A DNA stretch of 64,000 bases from SHYR01 sp036013055 (GTDB taxonomy: Bacteria > Chloroflexota > Dehalococcoidia > UBA2979): contig DASCQM010000002.1 of NCBI GenBank assembly GCA_036013055.1, forward strand, positions 1-64,000, given 5' to 3'. Numbering within the stretch: the stretch's first letter is position 1; each line of letters opens with the position of its first letter. The notes beneath the pieces were generated by a model. That model ran no database searches. It worked only from the letters and a program-made list of their open reading frames with translations, and was not told the DNA's origin. Position numbers and translations under genes: made by a program. Shown in pieces: positions 7,555 through 16,796 of the stretch.

Positions 7555-8754
7555 CTATCCGCGGGGGAGGCCAAGGCCTCTCGTCGCGATGATGTTGCGC
7601 TGAATCTCCGAGGTGCCTGCCGCGATCGTGGCCGAGATCGCCCCGACATATCGCTTGGTGAAACGACCGTTGAGCGGCGCGATGTCACCCTCCCAGAGGT
7701 TCGAGTAGAGGCCGAAGGTCTTCGTCCCGGCGCGGGCCAGCTTCTGGCTCAGCTCGGAGTTGAAGAGCTTGGCGGTCGAGGCCTCGTAGTTCGGAATCTC
7801 GCCGTTGTTCTGCATCGAGATGATGCGGAACGAGAAGTTGAACTGTACCTCGGTCTCGATCCACGTCTGCGCCAGTTCCTGGCGTACCGAACCCGACTCC
7901 TCGTCGAGCTTCGCGTACGCACTACCCTCGTCGCTCTTCGCGTACTCGAGCAGGTCGTTCAGCGAGCGTCGCGCGGTAATCGCGCCGGAGATGTTCGAGC
8001 GCTCGAAGTCGAGCAGCGTCGCACCCACGTACCAGCCACGGTGCTCCTCGCCCACACGGTTCTTCACCGGCACGCGCACGTCCTCGAAGAACGTCTCGTT
8101 GAAGCTGTGGTCCCACGCCATGTTGATCAGCGGGCGAACCGTGATCCCCGGCGTGTGCTTGTCGACGAGCAGGAACGAGATCCCGCGGTGCTTCGGCGCC
8201 TCCGGGTCGGTGCGGGCCAGCACGTACAGCCAGTCCGCGTAGTGGGCGCCCGAGGTCCAGATCTTCTGGCCGTTGATCACGTAGTCGTCGCCATCGCGGA
8301 CCGCGCGGGTCTGCAGCGAGGCGAGGTCGGATCCGGAGCCCGGCTCGGAGTAGCCCTGCCGCCAGTTCACTTCGCCGTTGAGGATCTTCGAGAGGTGCTC
8401 GGTCTTCTGCTCGTCGGAGCCGTGGACGATCAGGGTCGCACCAAGCTGGCCCGTCCCCTGCCCACCGACGCGAGGCGCATCAGCCATCGACATCTCCTGG
8501 CTGAAGATGAACTGCTCCATCGGCGTCAGTCCGCCGCCGCCGTACTCCTTCGGCCACTGCGGGGCGAACCAGCCGCGCTCGGACAGGGCGTCGCCCCAGT
8601 CCTGCGAAGCCTGGCGGATCGCCGCGTCTTCCGAGACGCGATCCTCATCCCAGCTGCCCAGCCCCTGCTGGTAACGCTCGGGGAGCTTCGTCTCGATCAG
8701 TTCCTTCACTTCCGCGCGGAACGCTGCCTGTTCAGGCGAGTCAAGCCAGTCCAT
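7555..8754 (-). CDS. Acyl-CoA dehydrogenase
   Basis: A 399-residue FAD flavoenzyme of the acyl-CoA dehydrogenase family, catalysing alpha,beta-desaturation of an acyl-CoA and passing electrons to ETF. Domains in order: helical N-domain, the beta-domain with YSEPGSGSDLA and IWTSGAHYADW (FAD/substrate contacts), then the C-terminal helical domain ending ATIAAGTSEIQRNIIATRG. It resembles the FadE-type long or branched acyl-CoA and sterol-side-chain enzymes of actinobacteria. The start at MDWLDSPEQ (8754), with GGAG 9 bases upstream, is preferred over frames starting at 8769 or 8796. The divergent TetR gene lies upstream. It probably works with the crotonases and SDRs of this window. Confidence 0.9.
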   Translation of the reverse strand: MDWLDSPEQAAFRAEVKELIETKLPERYQQGLGSWDEDRVSEDAAIRQASQDWGDALSERGWFAPQWPKEYGGGGLTPMEQFIFSQEMSMADAPRVGGQGTGQLGATLIVHGSDEQKTEHLSKILNGEVNWRQGYSEPGSGSDLASLQTRAVRDGDDYVINGQKIWTSGAHYADWLYVLARTDPEAPKHRGISFLLVDKHTPGITVRPLINMAWDHSFNETFFEDVRVPVKNRVGEEHRGWYVGATLLDFERSNISGAITARRSLNDLLEYAKSDEGSAYAKLDEESGSVRQELAQTWIETEVQFNFSFRIISMQNNGEIPNYEASTAKLFNSELSQKLARAGTKTFGLYSNLWEGDIAPLNGRFTKRYVGAISATIAAGTSEIQRNIIATRGLGLPRG

Positions 8755-8822
8755 CTGTGGGGTCTCCATCTGTCTGCAACACGTACGCGCGCGCAATCTG
8801 CTGCTGGCGTCGTGCGGTCGGC

Positions 8823-8828
8823 ATTATA
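8823..8828 (-). promoter_or_regulatory. -10 element (GTATAATGC)
   Basis: A perfect TATAAT on the minus strand, 68 bases before the acyl-CoA dehydrogenase start and followed by GC as in the window's recurrent -10 pattern. Confidence 0.5.
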
Positions 8829-8866
8829 CGCGTGCTCGCGCGTTCCCGTCCCGTGACCGCGACAAA

Positions 8867-9511
8867 CTATCTGCGAGCGGCCGAACCGGCGTCGGACTCA
8901 GCCGCCACCACGCCCACGCTCCGAACAACAAGCTCCCGCATCATCTCCAGCACCGCATCCGCCATCTCGGTGTCACCAGTGCGAAGGATGTACGCGCGCG
9001 TTCCCTGCTGGCAGTTCCAGAGCATCGTCGCCAGCGTCGTCGCGTCGAGGTCGGCCGCCACCTTCCCTTCCCGCTGCGCCCCCTCCAGCAGTTCCGCCAG
9101 GGCACCGACCGGTCCCTCGACAGGGCGGGGATCGACGTCCCCGTGGCGAAGTTCGACCAGTAGTCGCTCAAAGCTGAGCATATTTGCCTCACGACGAGCC
9201 GGGTCGCCCATCCCGCCCCAGACGCGACGACAAACTTCCCAGAATGCGTCCCAGGAGTTGGCCGTGTACTCAGTGACATCGGCGAACATCGTCGTGTCGC
9301 CCTCGATCGCGCGATCAAGGATCGCAGCCAGTAGTTCTTCCTTATTTTCGAAGTAGCTGTAGATCGAGCCTTTGCTCAGGTCTGCCGCTCTGGCGATGTC
9401 ATCGATCGTCGCCGCCGTCGGTTCGATTCCCTTCGCGCCGAACTGCTGAGCCGCCGCGTCGAGAATCTGCCGGCGACGCGCGTCGCGGTGTTCTTGCGTC
9501 ACTCGCGCCAT
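8867..9511 (-). CDS. TetR/AcrR family transcriptional regulator
   Basis: A 214-residue TetR-family repressor. The N-terminal HTH covers about residues 10-58 (RRRQILDAAAQQFG, TIDDIARAADLSKGSIYSYF), with a variable ligand-binding helical domain after it. It is divergent from the MMPL exporter gene; the intervening 320 bases hold a cluster of TGACTGACC-type palindromes and a probable promoter for this gene. TetR regulators beside RND/MMPL exporters usually repress them and themselves until a lipophilic ligand binds. It may also act on the acyl-CoA dehydrogenase gene downstream on the same strand. Confidence 0.92.
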   Translation of the reverse strand: MARVTQEHRDARRRQILDAAAQQFGAKGIEPTAATIDDIARAADLSKGSIYSYFENKEELLAAILDRAIEGDTTMFADVTEYTANSWDAFWEVCRRVWGGMGDPARREANMLSFERLLVELRHGDVDPRPVEGPVGALAELLEGAQREGKVAADLDATTLATMLWNCQQGTRAYILRTGDTEMADAVLEMMRELVVRSVGVVAAESDAGSAARR

Positions 9512-9571
9512 GGAAACCGCCCCTCGATGCCGCGCCTGAACGATTGCTACGCCCCAGGCATTATTGACAAT

Positions 9572-9600
9572 GCCATAAACTGACTGTACCGACCAGTCAA
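9572..9600 (-). promoter_or_regulatory. Probable tetR promoter
   Basis: On the minus strand TTGACT (-35, 9595-9600), a 17-base spacer and TATGGC (-10, 9572-9577) end about 60 bases before the tetR start. The -35 overlaps the left edge of the operator cluster, which fits autorepression. Confidence 0.5.
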
Positions 9601-9643
9601 TTAACTGACCTATTCGGTCAATTGGTCAGTCAAATGACTGACC
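9581..9643. promoter_or_regulatory. TetR operator cluster
   Basis: Three inverted repeats in 63 bases: TGACTG...CAGTCA (9581-9599), TGACC-TATTC-GGTCA (9606-9620) and the perfect GGTCAGTCA-AA-TGACTGACC (9624-9643). They share the TGACYGACC half-site. Their place between divergent tetR and MMPL genes marks them as likely TetR binding sites. Confidence 0.65.
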
Positions 9644-9837
9644 GCGCACAGCAAGAGGACATGGCATGCGAAATCGAATCTAGACGAGGACTCATGGAGC
9701 GATAGGCAGGCTTCAGTGCGCCGTACCTCGGAGGGGATAGCCGCTGACCGATGCCACTAATGAGGGACGCACGCCGCGAACACGGCGCGCAAGACTGACA
9801 CCAGCCCGAGGGACGGGCAGGAATCTAGGAGAGAGTG

Positions 9838-12032
9838 ATGAACGGAAAACGCGGATTCACGGAGCGATTGGCCGGGTTTAGCGCCCGCCACGCCTGGCTG
9901 ATGCTGGGCATCTGGGTGTTGCTGCTCGTGGGGGCATTCCTGCTCGCCGGCAACATGGACCTCACCGCCGAAGAAGGCGTCAGCACCACCGACGCGGCAC
10001 GAGCCCGCGACCTGGTCCTTGAGGATCGCGGCGAGCCTCTTCTCGAAGAGTTCGTACTCGTCGAGGCCGACGAAGGGCCGATCGACGAGCAACTGTTTGA
10101 GTCCGTCGTCGGATCGATCGTCGCAGAGATGCGCGCGCTTCCGATCGTCACATCGGCGGTCAGCTATCTGGACGGTGCGACATCCCTGCGCACACCCGAT
10201 GGCCGCTACGCACTGATCCAGGTCACCCCAAACTCACCATGGATGACGACCTTGCGGACGGCGACCCGATACTGGAGGTGATCGACGCAGCGAACGAGAG
10301 TTCCGAGCTGCGGGTGACCACGGTTGGTAGCCTCAGCATCGAGCGACTGTTCGGCGAAATGGTCGAGGAGACGTTCGCCAAGGGTGAGTTGATCGGCATC
10401 CTCGCCGCGATGGTCATCATGCTCGGCGTCTTCGGCGCCGTCGTCGCAGCCTTGATCCCTCTGCTGCTCGCAATCGTCGCGATCTTCGCAGCGGTCGGGG
10501 TGATCGCCGCGATCAGCATGATGTGGAGCCTCAGCGAGTTCACGATGATCGTGACCACCATGATGGGCCTCGCCGTCGGCATCGACTACTCGCTCTTCAT
10601 CGTGCAGCGCTTCCGCGAGGAACGTGACGGCGGCCTTGAGCGCTTCGAGGCAATCGCCAAGGCTGGCGCCACCGCCAGCCGCACGGTGCTCTTCTCAGGC
10701 ATCGCAGTCGCGATCGCGCTCGGCGGCATGCTACTGATGCCCGACGCGCTCTTCCAGAGCTTCGGTATCGGAGCGATCTCCGTCGTGATCATGGCAGTGC
10801 TCGCAGCGCTCACGCTGTTGCCCGCGCTGCTCGGACTGCTCGGCGACCGCGTCAACTGGTTGACGATCCCGATCCTCGGGCGGCGTCGCTCGGCCGACAG
10901 TAGCGCCGGCTTCTGGGGCATGATCACCGGCTGGGTGACCGCCCGACCGCTGATCAGCGCCGTGCTCTCCGGGGCACTCCTGATCGCGCTCACCGCACCC
11001 GTGATGACAATGACGCTCGGCAACGGTGGCCTGAGCATGATCCCCGAAGACGTGGACGAGCGACACGCGTTCGACATCGTGATCGGAAAGTTCTCAGACG
11101 GCATCATCACCGCCGACATCGTCGTGCTCGCGCCCAATGTCAGCGCAATCGCTGTTCAGCAGGCAGTGGAAGATCTGACGGCGTCACTCGACGGCGACGA
11201 CTTCTTCGGCAACCCGCAATCCCTCGTGAACGCGGGCGGCGACATGGTACACATCAGTGTCTCCGTTGCGGGCGACATGTCCGCGCCGGAGTCAATCGAT
11301 GGCATCGGACGGCTGCGCGACGACTACATCCCGACAGCGTTCGCGGGTGTGAGCAACTCAGAGGTTCTCGTCGGTGGCGACACCGCCAGCATCATTGACG
11401 GTGTCGAGGTCGTGAAGCAGTACGTGCCGCTGATCATGGCGGCGGTGCTGGCGGCCAGCTTCCTGCTGTTGATGATCGCCTTCCGATCGATCGTCGTGCC
11501 GCTGAAGGCCGTCGTGATGAACTTGCTCTCGGTCGGCGCCGCCTACGGCATGGTCGTGCTGTTCTTCCAGGAGGACTGGGGCAACCGCATCTTCGGCTTC
11601 CAACAGGTCGTGGTGATCGAAATGTGGATTCCACTCTTCCTCTTCACCATCCTGTTCGGGCTCTCGATGGACTATCACGTCTTCTTGCTGAGCCACATCA
11701 AGGAGCGGTACGACGAGACCGGCGACAACTCCGGCTCGGTCGTGTACGGCCTGCACACGACGGCTTCGATCATCACGGGCGCGGCGCTGATTATGGTCGC
11801 CGTCTTCGGCGGCTTCGCGCTCGGCCCGCTGGCGATGTTCCAGGAGATGGGCTTCGGGCTCGCGGTCGCCGTCATCCTCGATGCCACGATCGTGCGCATG
11901 GTGCTGGTGCCCGCGAGCATGGAGCTGCTGGGAGACCGCAACTGGTACTTCCCGAGCTGGCTTGAGTGGCTGCCCGAGATCAGCATCGAGGGCGAGGTCG
12001 CCGCGACGTCGACGGCCGACCCCGCGAGCTAG
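9838..12032 (+). pseudogene. MMPL/RND family exporter, split by a -1 frameshift
   Basis: An RND-superfamily MMPL transporter, about 730 residues if joined. It would export lipids or hydrophobic compounds by proton motive force, as a 12-helix membrane protein. The first frame (9838-10281) gives TM1 (about residues 19-39) and the start of the first extracytoplasmic domain. The second frame (10239-12032) carries the rest, including GIDYSLFIVQRFREE and the later SMDYHVFLLSHIKERYDE, the paired proton-relay helices. The switch is between VTP and DDDLADGD (10225-10245) and needs exactly a -1 shift. CCCAAAC (10227-10233) lies there in phase. Either a one-base deletion in the CCCC-AAA tract, a sequencing error, or programmed slippage. 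The start at 9838 is set by AGGAGAG. TetR-regulated by context. Confidence 0.85.
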
Positions 12033-12052
12033 GCAAGCGGCGAGCAAACAGC

Positions 12053-12083
12053 GAGAGGGCCGGGGTACTCCCCCGGCCCTCTC
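12053..12083. terminator. Bidirectional terminator
   Basis: A 13-bp GC-rich stem (GAGAGGGCCGGGG and complement) with a 5-base loop, between the convergent MMPL and SPFH genes. Confidence 0.7.
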
Positions 12084-12118
12084 TGATCTTGCAGCTACCT
12101 GCGTTGCGCCCGGCTCAG

Positions 12119-13195
12119 TTACGGCCCAGTGCGCAGGATGTTCGTCGGGTCGAGCAAGAAGTTCGAGCCCGCCGGCAGCAGCGCGATCTCAACGCCATCA
12201 AGCTGCTTCAGCGCCTCGAACTGGATCAGGTCGGACGTCAGCGAGGCAGCAATCGCGCTGTTCGCCTCCGCCTTCGCGTTACCTTCGAGGATCAGCGACT
12301 CAGCCTCGGCCTCCGCGCGGAGGATGCGCGCTTCCTTCTCACCTTCGGCGCTGAGAATGGCGGAGAGTTTTTCACCCTCGGCACGGGCGACCTGCGCTGC
12401 CGCCTCACCAATCGCCTGGGCCTCAGCCTGCGCCGCCTCGGCGGTGCGCTGTGCGACCACCTCCTGCGCGCGCAATGCGTCCTGAGTCGCGACCTGCTTC
12501 GCCTCAATCGACTGCTCGAAGGCGGACTCGTAGGCGATGTCATCGATCTGCAGCGAGACGACGCTGATCGAGAAGGTTGCGAGATCCGACGACAGCGCAG
12601 CGGCGACCGCCACGCGAATCTCCTCGCGCTTTCGCGTCACATCGACGGCGGTGAACTTCACGACCTCGGTCTTGAACTCGTTGCGCACGCGCGTCGGAAC
12701 CAGCGTGTCGAAGAAGTTCGGTCCGACCTCGCGCATCAGACCCTGCACGGCGTCCGGGCTGACCTGCCAGTTCAGCGTCACGTTGAAGAAGACGTTCTGT
12801 GTCTCGGCGGAAGCGGCAGCGATCGAGCCGAACCCACTCGAGGCATCGTTGAAGCTAGCGCGCTGCACCTTGATGTTGACCAGCCGAGCGTCACGCCATG
12901 GGGCGATAAACTGCGGCCCCTCGCCGACCTGCCCGACGATCTTGCCGAACTCGGAGATGACCGCTACCTGACCCGCTGGCACCTGATTGTACGAGGTGAA
13001 GAGCGTGAGCCCGACGGAGCCGAAGAGCATCACTGCCACAGCAGCAGCCGTGACGATACCCGTCAGATCTCTGCCCGCAGCCGTCACGACATCGAACTGC
13101 GTGCGGGCGGGTAGGCGGAACGCCCCCAGCCTCGCGGCGATGATCACAAGGATCCCTACGCCAATGATGACTACTTCGCCGAGTATCCAGATCAT
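12119..13195 (-). CDS. SPFH/band-7 (prohibitin-like) membrane protein
   Basis: A 358-residue membrane scaffold protein. Two N-terminal hydrophobic helices (about 2-22 and 46-68) are followed by the SPFH/band-7 domain (about 70-255, QVPAGQVAVISEFGKIVG). A long Ala/Glu-rich coiled coil follows (about 240-330, many AEA and EGE repeats), then a C-terminal hydrophobic stretch. Such proteins oligomerise at the membrane and modulate proteases or microdomains. The two-helix N-terminus is closer to prohibitin-type SPFH proteins than to flotillin. No partner protease or NfeD gene is adjacent. Confidence 0.88.
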   Translation of the reverse strand: MIWILGEVVIIGVGILVIIAARLGAFRLPARTQFDVVTAAGRDLTGIVTAAAVAVMLFGSVGLTLFTSYNQVPAGQVAVISEFGKIVGQVGEGPQFIAPWRDARLVNIKVQRASFNDASSGFGSIAAASAETQNVFFNVTLNWQVSPDAVQGLMREVGPNFFDTLVPTRVRNEFKTEVVKFTAVDVTRKREEIRVAVAAALSSDLATFSISVVSLQIDDIAYESAFEQSIEAKQVATQDALRAQEVVAQRTAEAAQAEAQAIGEAAAQVARAEGEKLSAILSAEGEKEARILRAEAEAESLILEGNAKAEANSAIAASLTSDLIQFEALKQLDGVEIALLPAGSNFLLDPTNILRTGP

Positions 13196-13230
13196 CCATG
13201 CCTCCTGAGACAGCGTGTGAGCGAACGCCG

Positions 13231-13236
13231 ATCATA
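13231..13236 (-). promoter_or_regulatory. Extended -10 element (GGTATGATCG)
   Basis: TATGAT on the minus strand, 35 bases before the SPFH gene start. Fits the recurrent pattern. Confidence 0.4.
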
Positions 13237-13290
13237 CCTGTCGCGCGCCCAGTCGAACACGCAGCACTCAATCTCACGCGAATCCGTCGA

Positions 13291-13296
13291 TATACT
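13291..13296 (+). promoter_or_regulatory. -10 element (TATACT)
   Basis: CGATATACTCGCG, 23 bases before the OsmC gene start, with AGGAGAG between. Confidence 0.45.
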
Positions 13297-13319
13297 CGCG
13301 CCGCAGCAGGAGAGCGCCG

Positions 13320-13736
13320 ATGGCCACCGTTCACGCCGACTTCCAAGACCGCAAACGCATCGTCTTCACGGCACGAGACCGCTCGATCGTCAACGTGCGC
13401 GAGCGAGTCGACGATGGCCTGATCGGCTACGACTCCACCGAACTGCTGCTGATCACGCTCGGCAACTGCACGCTCGGCTGGCTGCTCAGCAACCGCCTGC
13501 TGAAGGACGAAGAGGTGATCCGCGCCGAGGCGACGCTCAACGCCGAGATGGTTGAGGCCCCGATCCGCGTCGCGAAGATCGACGTCGCGATCGAGATCGA
13601 CGTCGCCGACCCCACCCTGCTCGAACACGCGGAGCGGCTGGACGCCGTCAGCCGGAGCTGCCCGATCCGCAACACCCTCGTCGGCGTCGACATCACCAGC
13701 TCGCTGAGCCTCGCCGCCGTGCCCGCCGCGCAATGA
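13320..13736 (+). CDS. OsmC family protein
   Basis: A 138-residue OsmC/Ohr-fold protein, a small cytosolic dimer. The two family cysteines are present: one in GNCTLGWLL (about residue 50) and one in RSCPIRNTL (about 115). This arrangement supports thiol peroxidase activity on organic hydroperoxides or a similar redox role. Length is normal for the family. Start at 13320, preceded by AGGAGAG. It may be co-oriented with the DinB gene 60 bases later, but that gene has its own -10-like element. Confidence 0.85.
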   Translation: MATVHADFQDRKRIVFTARDRSIVNVRERVDDGLIGYDSTELLLITLGNCTLGWLLSNRLLKDEEVIRAEATLNAEMVEAPIRVAKIDVAIEIDVADPTLLEHAERLDAVSRSCPIRNTLVGVDITSSLSLAAVPAAQ

Positions 13737-13767
13737 CGGCGAGCGAGCCAACTCCCATTCGGGGCGC

Positions 13768-13773
13768 TACACT
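13768..13773 (+). promoter_or_regulatory. Extended -10 element (GCTACACTGC)
   Basis: TACACT flanked by GC on both sides, 24 bases before the DinB-like gene. Confidence 0.45.
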
Positions 13774-13797
13774 GCACCCGCAGCAGCGAGGTACGCA

Positions 13798-14331
13798 ATG
13801 ACCACTGGCGAACTGACCGAAGAACAGCAGCGCGTCCGCGGCTACCTGCTCTCGCAGGGCGAGCGCTACACCTGGTACGAGCTCTGGCGTCGCGTCGCGC
13901 CGGCCCGCCTGCAACTACTCGACGCGCTCGACGGCGTCACCGACGAGCAGGCCGCGTTCATCCCCGCTGAAGGCGAGTGGAGCATCGGCGAGGTCGCGCA
14001 GCACGTGCTCAAGGGCAGCCGCAGCAACCTAGCGCTCATCGAGCGTCTCGCCACCGGTGAGGACGCGAGCAGCGAGGGAGTCGAACCGCCACGCGAGCCC
14101 GCCGAACTCTCGATCGCGGAAGCGCACGAGGAGATCCTGCTCAACGGCGTCGCGTTCTCCGCGCTGCCACTGCGCCTGCCGGAACCCCCGCCACTCGACC
14201 CGGTCGCGCCGCACAGCTTCTTCGGCGACCTGCACTGCAAGGCGTGGTACCTCTTCCAGCGCGTCCACGACGTCGACCACGCCGGGCAGATCGCCGCCGC
14301 GAAGGCTGCCGACGGCTACCCGGACGCCTGA
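13798..14331 (+). CDS. DinB-like metal-binding four-helix protein
   Basis: A 177-residue protein of the DinB/YfiT-like superfamily: a four-helix bundle binding a divalent metal through three His. Visible candidates are H62 (AQHVLKG) and the pair in RVHDVDHAGQ (about 156-160). WSIGEVAQHV is the typical second-helix motif. Members include thiol-dependent transferases (bacillithiol, mycothiol, maleylpyruvate isomerase), but most are uncharacterised. The LLM oxidoreductase gene follows 45 bases later on the same strand, so the two may be cotranscribed. Confidence 0.8.
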   Translation: MTTGELTEEQQRVRGYLLSQGERYTWYELWRRVAPARLQLLDALDGVTDEQAAFIPAEGEWSIGEVAQHVLKGSRSNLALIERLATGEDASSEGVEPPREPAELSIAEAHEEILLNGVAFSALPLRLPEPPPLDPVAPHSFFGDLHCKAWYLFQRVHDVDHAGQIAAAKAADGYPDA

Positions 14332-14376
14332 GGCAGGCGGCAGTGTCGATGATGGTCCAGAGATGACACGGCGAAG

Positions 14377-15438
14377 ATGACCCTGCGGATCGGCGTCGGA
14401 CTCTCACGCGACGGGCGCGATGACTGGGAGAGCGCTGCGACCTTCGCGCGCGAGGCGGAGCGGCTTGGGGTCGCGTCGATGTGGGCCTCGGAGACGTGGG
14501 GCTTCGACGGGGCGACACCGCTCGCCTACATCGCCGCGCACACGGAACAGATCAGGCTCGGCACGAGCATCATCCAGGTCGGCGCGCGCACGCCCGCGAT
14601 GACCGCGATGACGGCAATGTCGCTGGCATCGATCACCGGCGACCGCTTCGTGCTCGGCCTCGGCACCGCCACCGCGCAGATCATGGAGGCATGGCACGGC
14701 GTCTCCTTCGACCGCCCCGTGCAGCGCACGCGCGAGTTGATCGAGATCGTGCGCCTGATCTCCGCGCGCGAGCGCGTGATCTACGACGGCGAGATCCAGC
14801 AGCTCCCGCTGACCGCCGAGGCGCGCCCGATGCGCTCGACGGCGGCCGCGCGCCACATCCCGATCCACATCGCCTCGATCGGCCCTCGCAACCTGCGCAT
14901 GACCGGCGAGCTGGCCGACGGCTGGATCGGCAACTCTTTCATCCCCGAGACAGCCGATGTGTTCTTCGACCCACTGCGCGCAGGTGCCGAAGCCGCCGGG
15001 CGCAGTTTCGACGACATCGAGAAGCAGGTGCCGGTCACGCTGGAGTTCGACGACGACCTCGATGCGCTCGCCAAGCGCCATGCGGTCGGATTCGCCTTCA
15101 CCTTCGGCGCAATGGGCACGCCGGGTCGCAACTTCTACGTGCAGGCGTTCTCGCGGCAGGGCTTCGCCGACGAGGTACACGCGGTGCACCGGCTCTGGCT
15201 CGACGGCAAGCGCGAGGAGGCGGAGGACCTGGTGCCGATCGAGATCGCACTCAAGACGAACCTGCTCGGCACCGAGGAGACGGTGAAGCAGCGCCTGCGC
15301 GCCTACCGCGACGCGGGCATCGATGAGCTACGCGTCGGCCTGCGCGGCGAGAACATCGACGAGCGCCTGCAGAACCTCGGACGGCTGATGCAGCTCGTCG
15401 ACGACGTCAACGCGGAGCCGCGGCAGCCCTCCGAATAG
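14377..15438 (+). CDS. LLM class flavin-dependent oxidoreductase (probably F420-dependent)
   Basis: A 353-residue bacterial-luciferase-like TIM-barrel enzyme. Family segments seen: FAREAERLGVASMWASE near the N-terminus, IRLGTSIIQVGARTPAMTAM (about 60-80) and DRFVLGLGTATAQI (about 89-102). The sequence resembles F420-dependent enzymes of actinobacteria and Chloroflexi more than FMN monooxygenases, though cofactor choice cannot be proven from sequence. It could oxidise or reduce a small organic substrate. It lies directly behind the DinB gene and converges with the MFS gene. Confidence 0.85.
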   Translation: MTLRIGVGLSRDGRDDWESAATFAREAERLGVASMWASETWGFDGATPLAYIAAHTEQIRLGTSIIQVGARTPAMTAMTAMSLASITGDRFVLGLGTATAQIMEAWHGVSFDRPVQRTRELIEIVRLISARERVIYDGEIQQLPLTAEARPMRSTAAARHIPIHIASIGPRNLRMTGELADGWIGNSFIPETADVFFDPLRAGAEAAGRSFDDIEKQVPVTLEFDDDLDALAKRHAVGFAFTFGAMGTPGRNFYVQAFSRQGFADEVHAVHRLWLDGKREEAEDLVPIEIALKTNLLGTEETVKQRLRAYRDAGIDELRVGLRGENIDERLQNLGRLMQLVDDVNAEPRQPSE

Positions 15439-15440
15439 CC

Positions 15441-16706
15441 CTATCCGGCCTCGGCGCGTTCCCGCATTTCGGACGGCTCCGGCAGGAAGACGACGAACAG
15501 CAGGCCCAGCGCAGAGAGCGCCGCAAGCGCCGTGAATCCGACGGTGTAGTTGCCGGTCTGGTCGTACGAGAGCCCCGCCAGTACGGGCCCGGAGATCGAG
15601 CCAAGCGTCACGATCAGCGACGAGAAGCCCATGATCGTGCCGTACGAGTTCGCGCCAAAGTACTCGGCGCGCATCGAGATGATCACCGGCACGCGCGCAC
15701 CCCACGAGAGCCCGTTCAGTACCGCGAACGCGATGATCATCCATAGCGATACCGCATAGGTGAGGAAGAGCAGCGCAACCGCGTGTCCGAGCATCGAGGC
15801 GAAGATCACCAGCCGCGAGTTGATGCGGTCGCCGAGGTAGCCGCCGCCGACGCGCCCGATCAGGTTCATCACCGTCATCAGCGTGACAACGCTCGCGGCC
15901 TGTGCCAGCGAGTAGCCTAGCGACTCGTTGACGTGGGCGACGAAGTGAACCTGCACGACCGAGACGACCAGCACCGCGGACGCGTGCGCGAAGGAGATGA
16001 ACCAGAAGGCGCGCGTCCCCATCGCCTGCCGCGCCGTGTAGCCCACGGCCTCGTCCTGCTGCGCCTCGGACCCGTCGCCGCCCTCGACCTCGTCGGGCGC
16101 GATGCCGTCGGGGTACTCGCCGTAGTCGCGCGGGCGATGGCGCACGATCTGCGCGAGCGGCAAGCCGACGACGATCACCAGCAGCCCCGACCACTGCGTC
16201 ACCGTGCGCCAGCCGTAGGTCTCAAGCGCCCAGACGACCCCCGGCAGCGCCAGCCCACCAACGGCGGTACCGAGCAGCGCGAACCCCATCGCCAGCGACC
16301 GCCGGCGGTCGAACCAGTTCACGATCGCGGTCGTCACCGAGAGGAAGCCGGCCAGCGCCGCCCCAACGGCCATCAGCATGAACGTCGCGTAGAACTCGTA
16401 GAGCGTGTCGAGGCGGCTGAAGAGGAAGAATCCGAGTCCGAAGAGCAGGAATCCCACACGCATCACGGCGCGCGGGCCGAATCGATCGAGCATCCACCCC
16501 TGCAGCGGACCGAGCAGGCCATCCTCGACGCGCGCCAGCGAGAACGCCGCAGCGAGAGATGTCCGCGACCAGCCGAAGTCGCGTTCGAGCAGGACGACGT
16601 AGGTGCCGAACGTCTGAAAGAGCAGGCCGGAGACCAGCCCCTGAACACCGACGCTGGCGACGACGATCCACCAGCCGTAGAACGGGCGTCGTATCAGCTT
16701 CAGCAC
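15441..16706 (-). CDS. MFS transporter (oxalate:formate/monocarboxylate-type)
   Basis: A 421-residue 12-helix major facilitator. The opening PFYGWWIVVASVGVQGLVSG and the later NWFDRRRSLAMGFALLGTAVGG (about 127-148) are typical of the OFA/MCT-like branch that moves monocarboxylates and dicarboxylates. A charged cytosolic loop rich in Glu/Asp/Gly (about 195-220) separates the two halves. Substrate is inferred only. A carboxylate importer would fit the CoA-transferase-rich neighbourhood. The stop nearly abuts that of the convergent LLM gene (2 bases apart). Confidence 0.85.
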   Translation of the reverse strand: MLKLIRRPFYGWWIVVASVGVQGLVSGLLFQTFGTYVVLLERDFGWSRTSLAAAFSLARVEDGLLGPLQGWMLDRFGPRAVMRVGFLLFGLGFFLFSRLDTLYEFYATFMLMAVGAALAGFLSVTTAIVNWFDRRRSLAMGFALLGTAVGGLALPGVVWALETYGWRTVTQWSGLLVIVVGLPLAQIVRHRPRDYGEYPDGIAPDEVEGGDGSEAQQDEAVGYTARQAMGTRAFWFISFAHASAVLVVSVVQVHFVAHVNESLGYSLAQAASVVTLMTVMNLIGRVGGGYLGDRINSRLVIFASMLGHAVALLFLTYAVSLWMIIAFAVLNGLSWGARVPVIISMRAEYFGANSYGTIMGFSSLIVTLGSISGPVLAGLSYDQTGNYTVGFTALAALSALGLLFVVFLPEPSEMRERAEAG

Positions 16707-16796
16707 CGCGACCCCCGACCCTGGTTCAGTCTGACAGACCCCTCGGCATCAGCGCGGCCCGGGGTATCGGCGCGCTTTGAGCAGTAGCACGCGCGG

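Noticed and set aside
14404..15189. 261-residue minus-strand ORF opposite the LLM oxidoreductase
   Set aside because: Shadow of the real gene; no start signal or domain.
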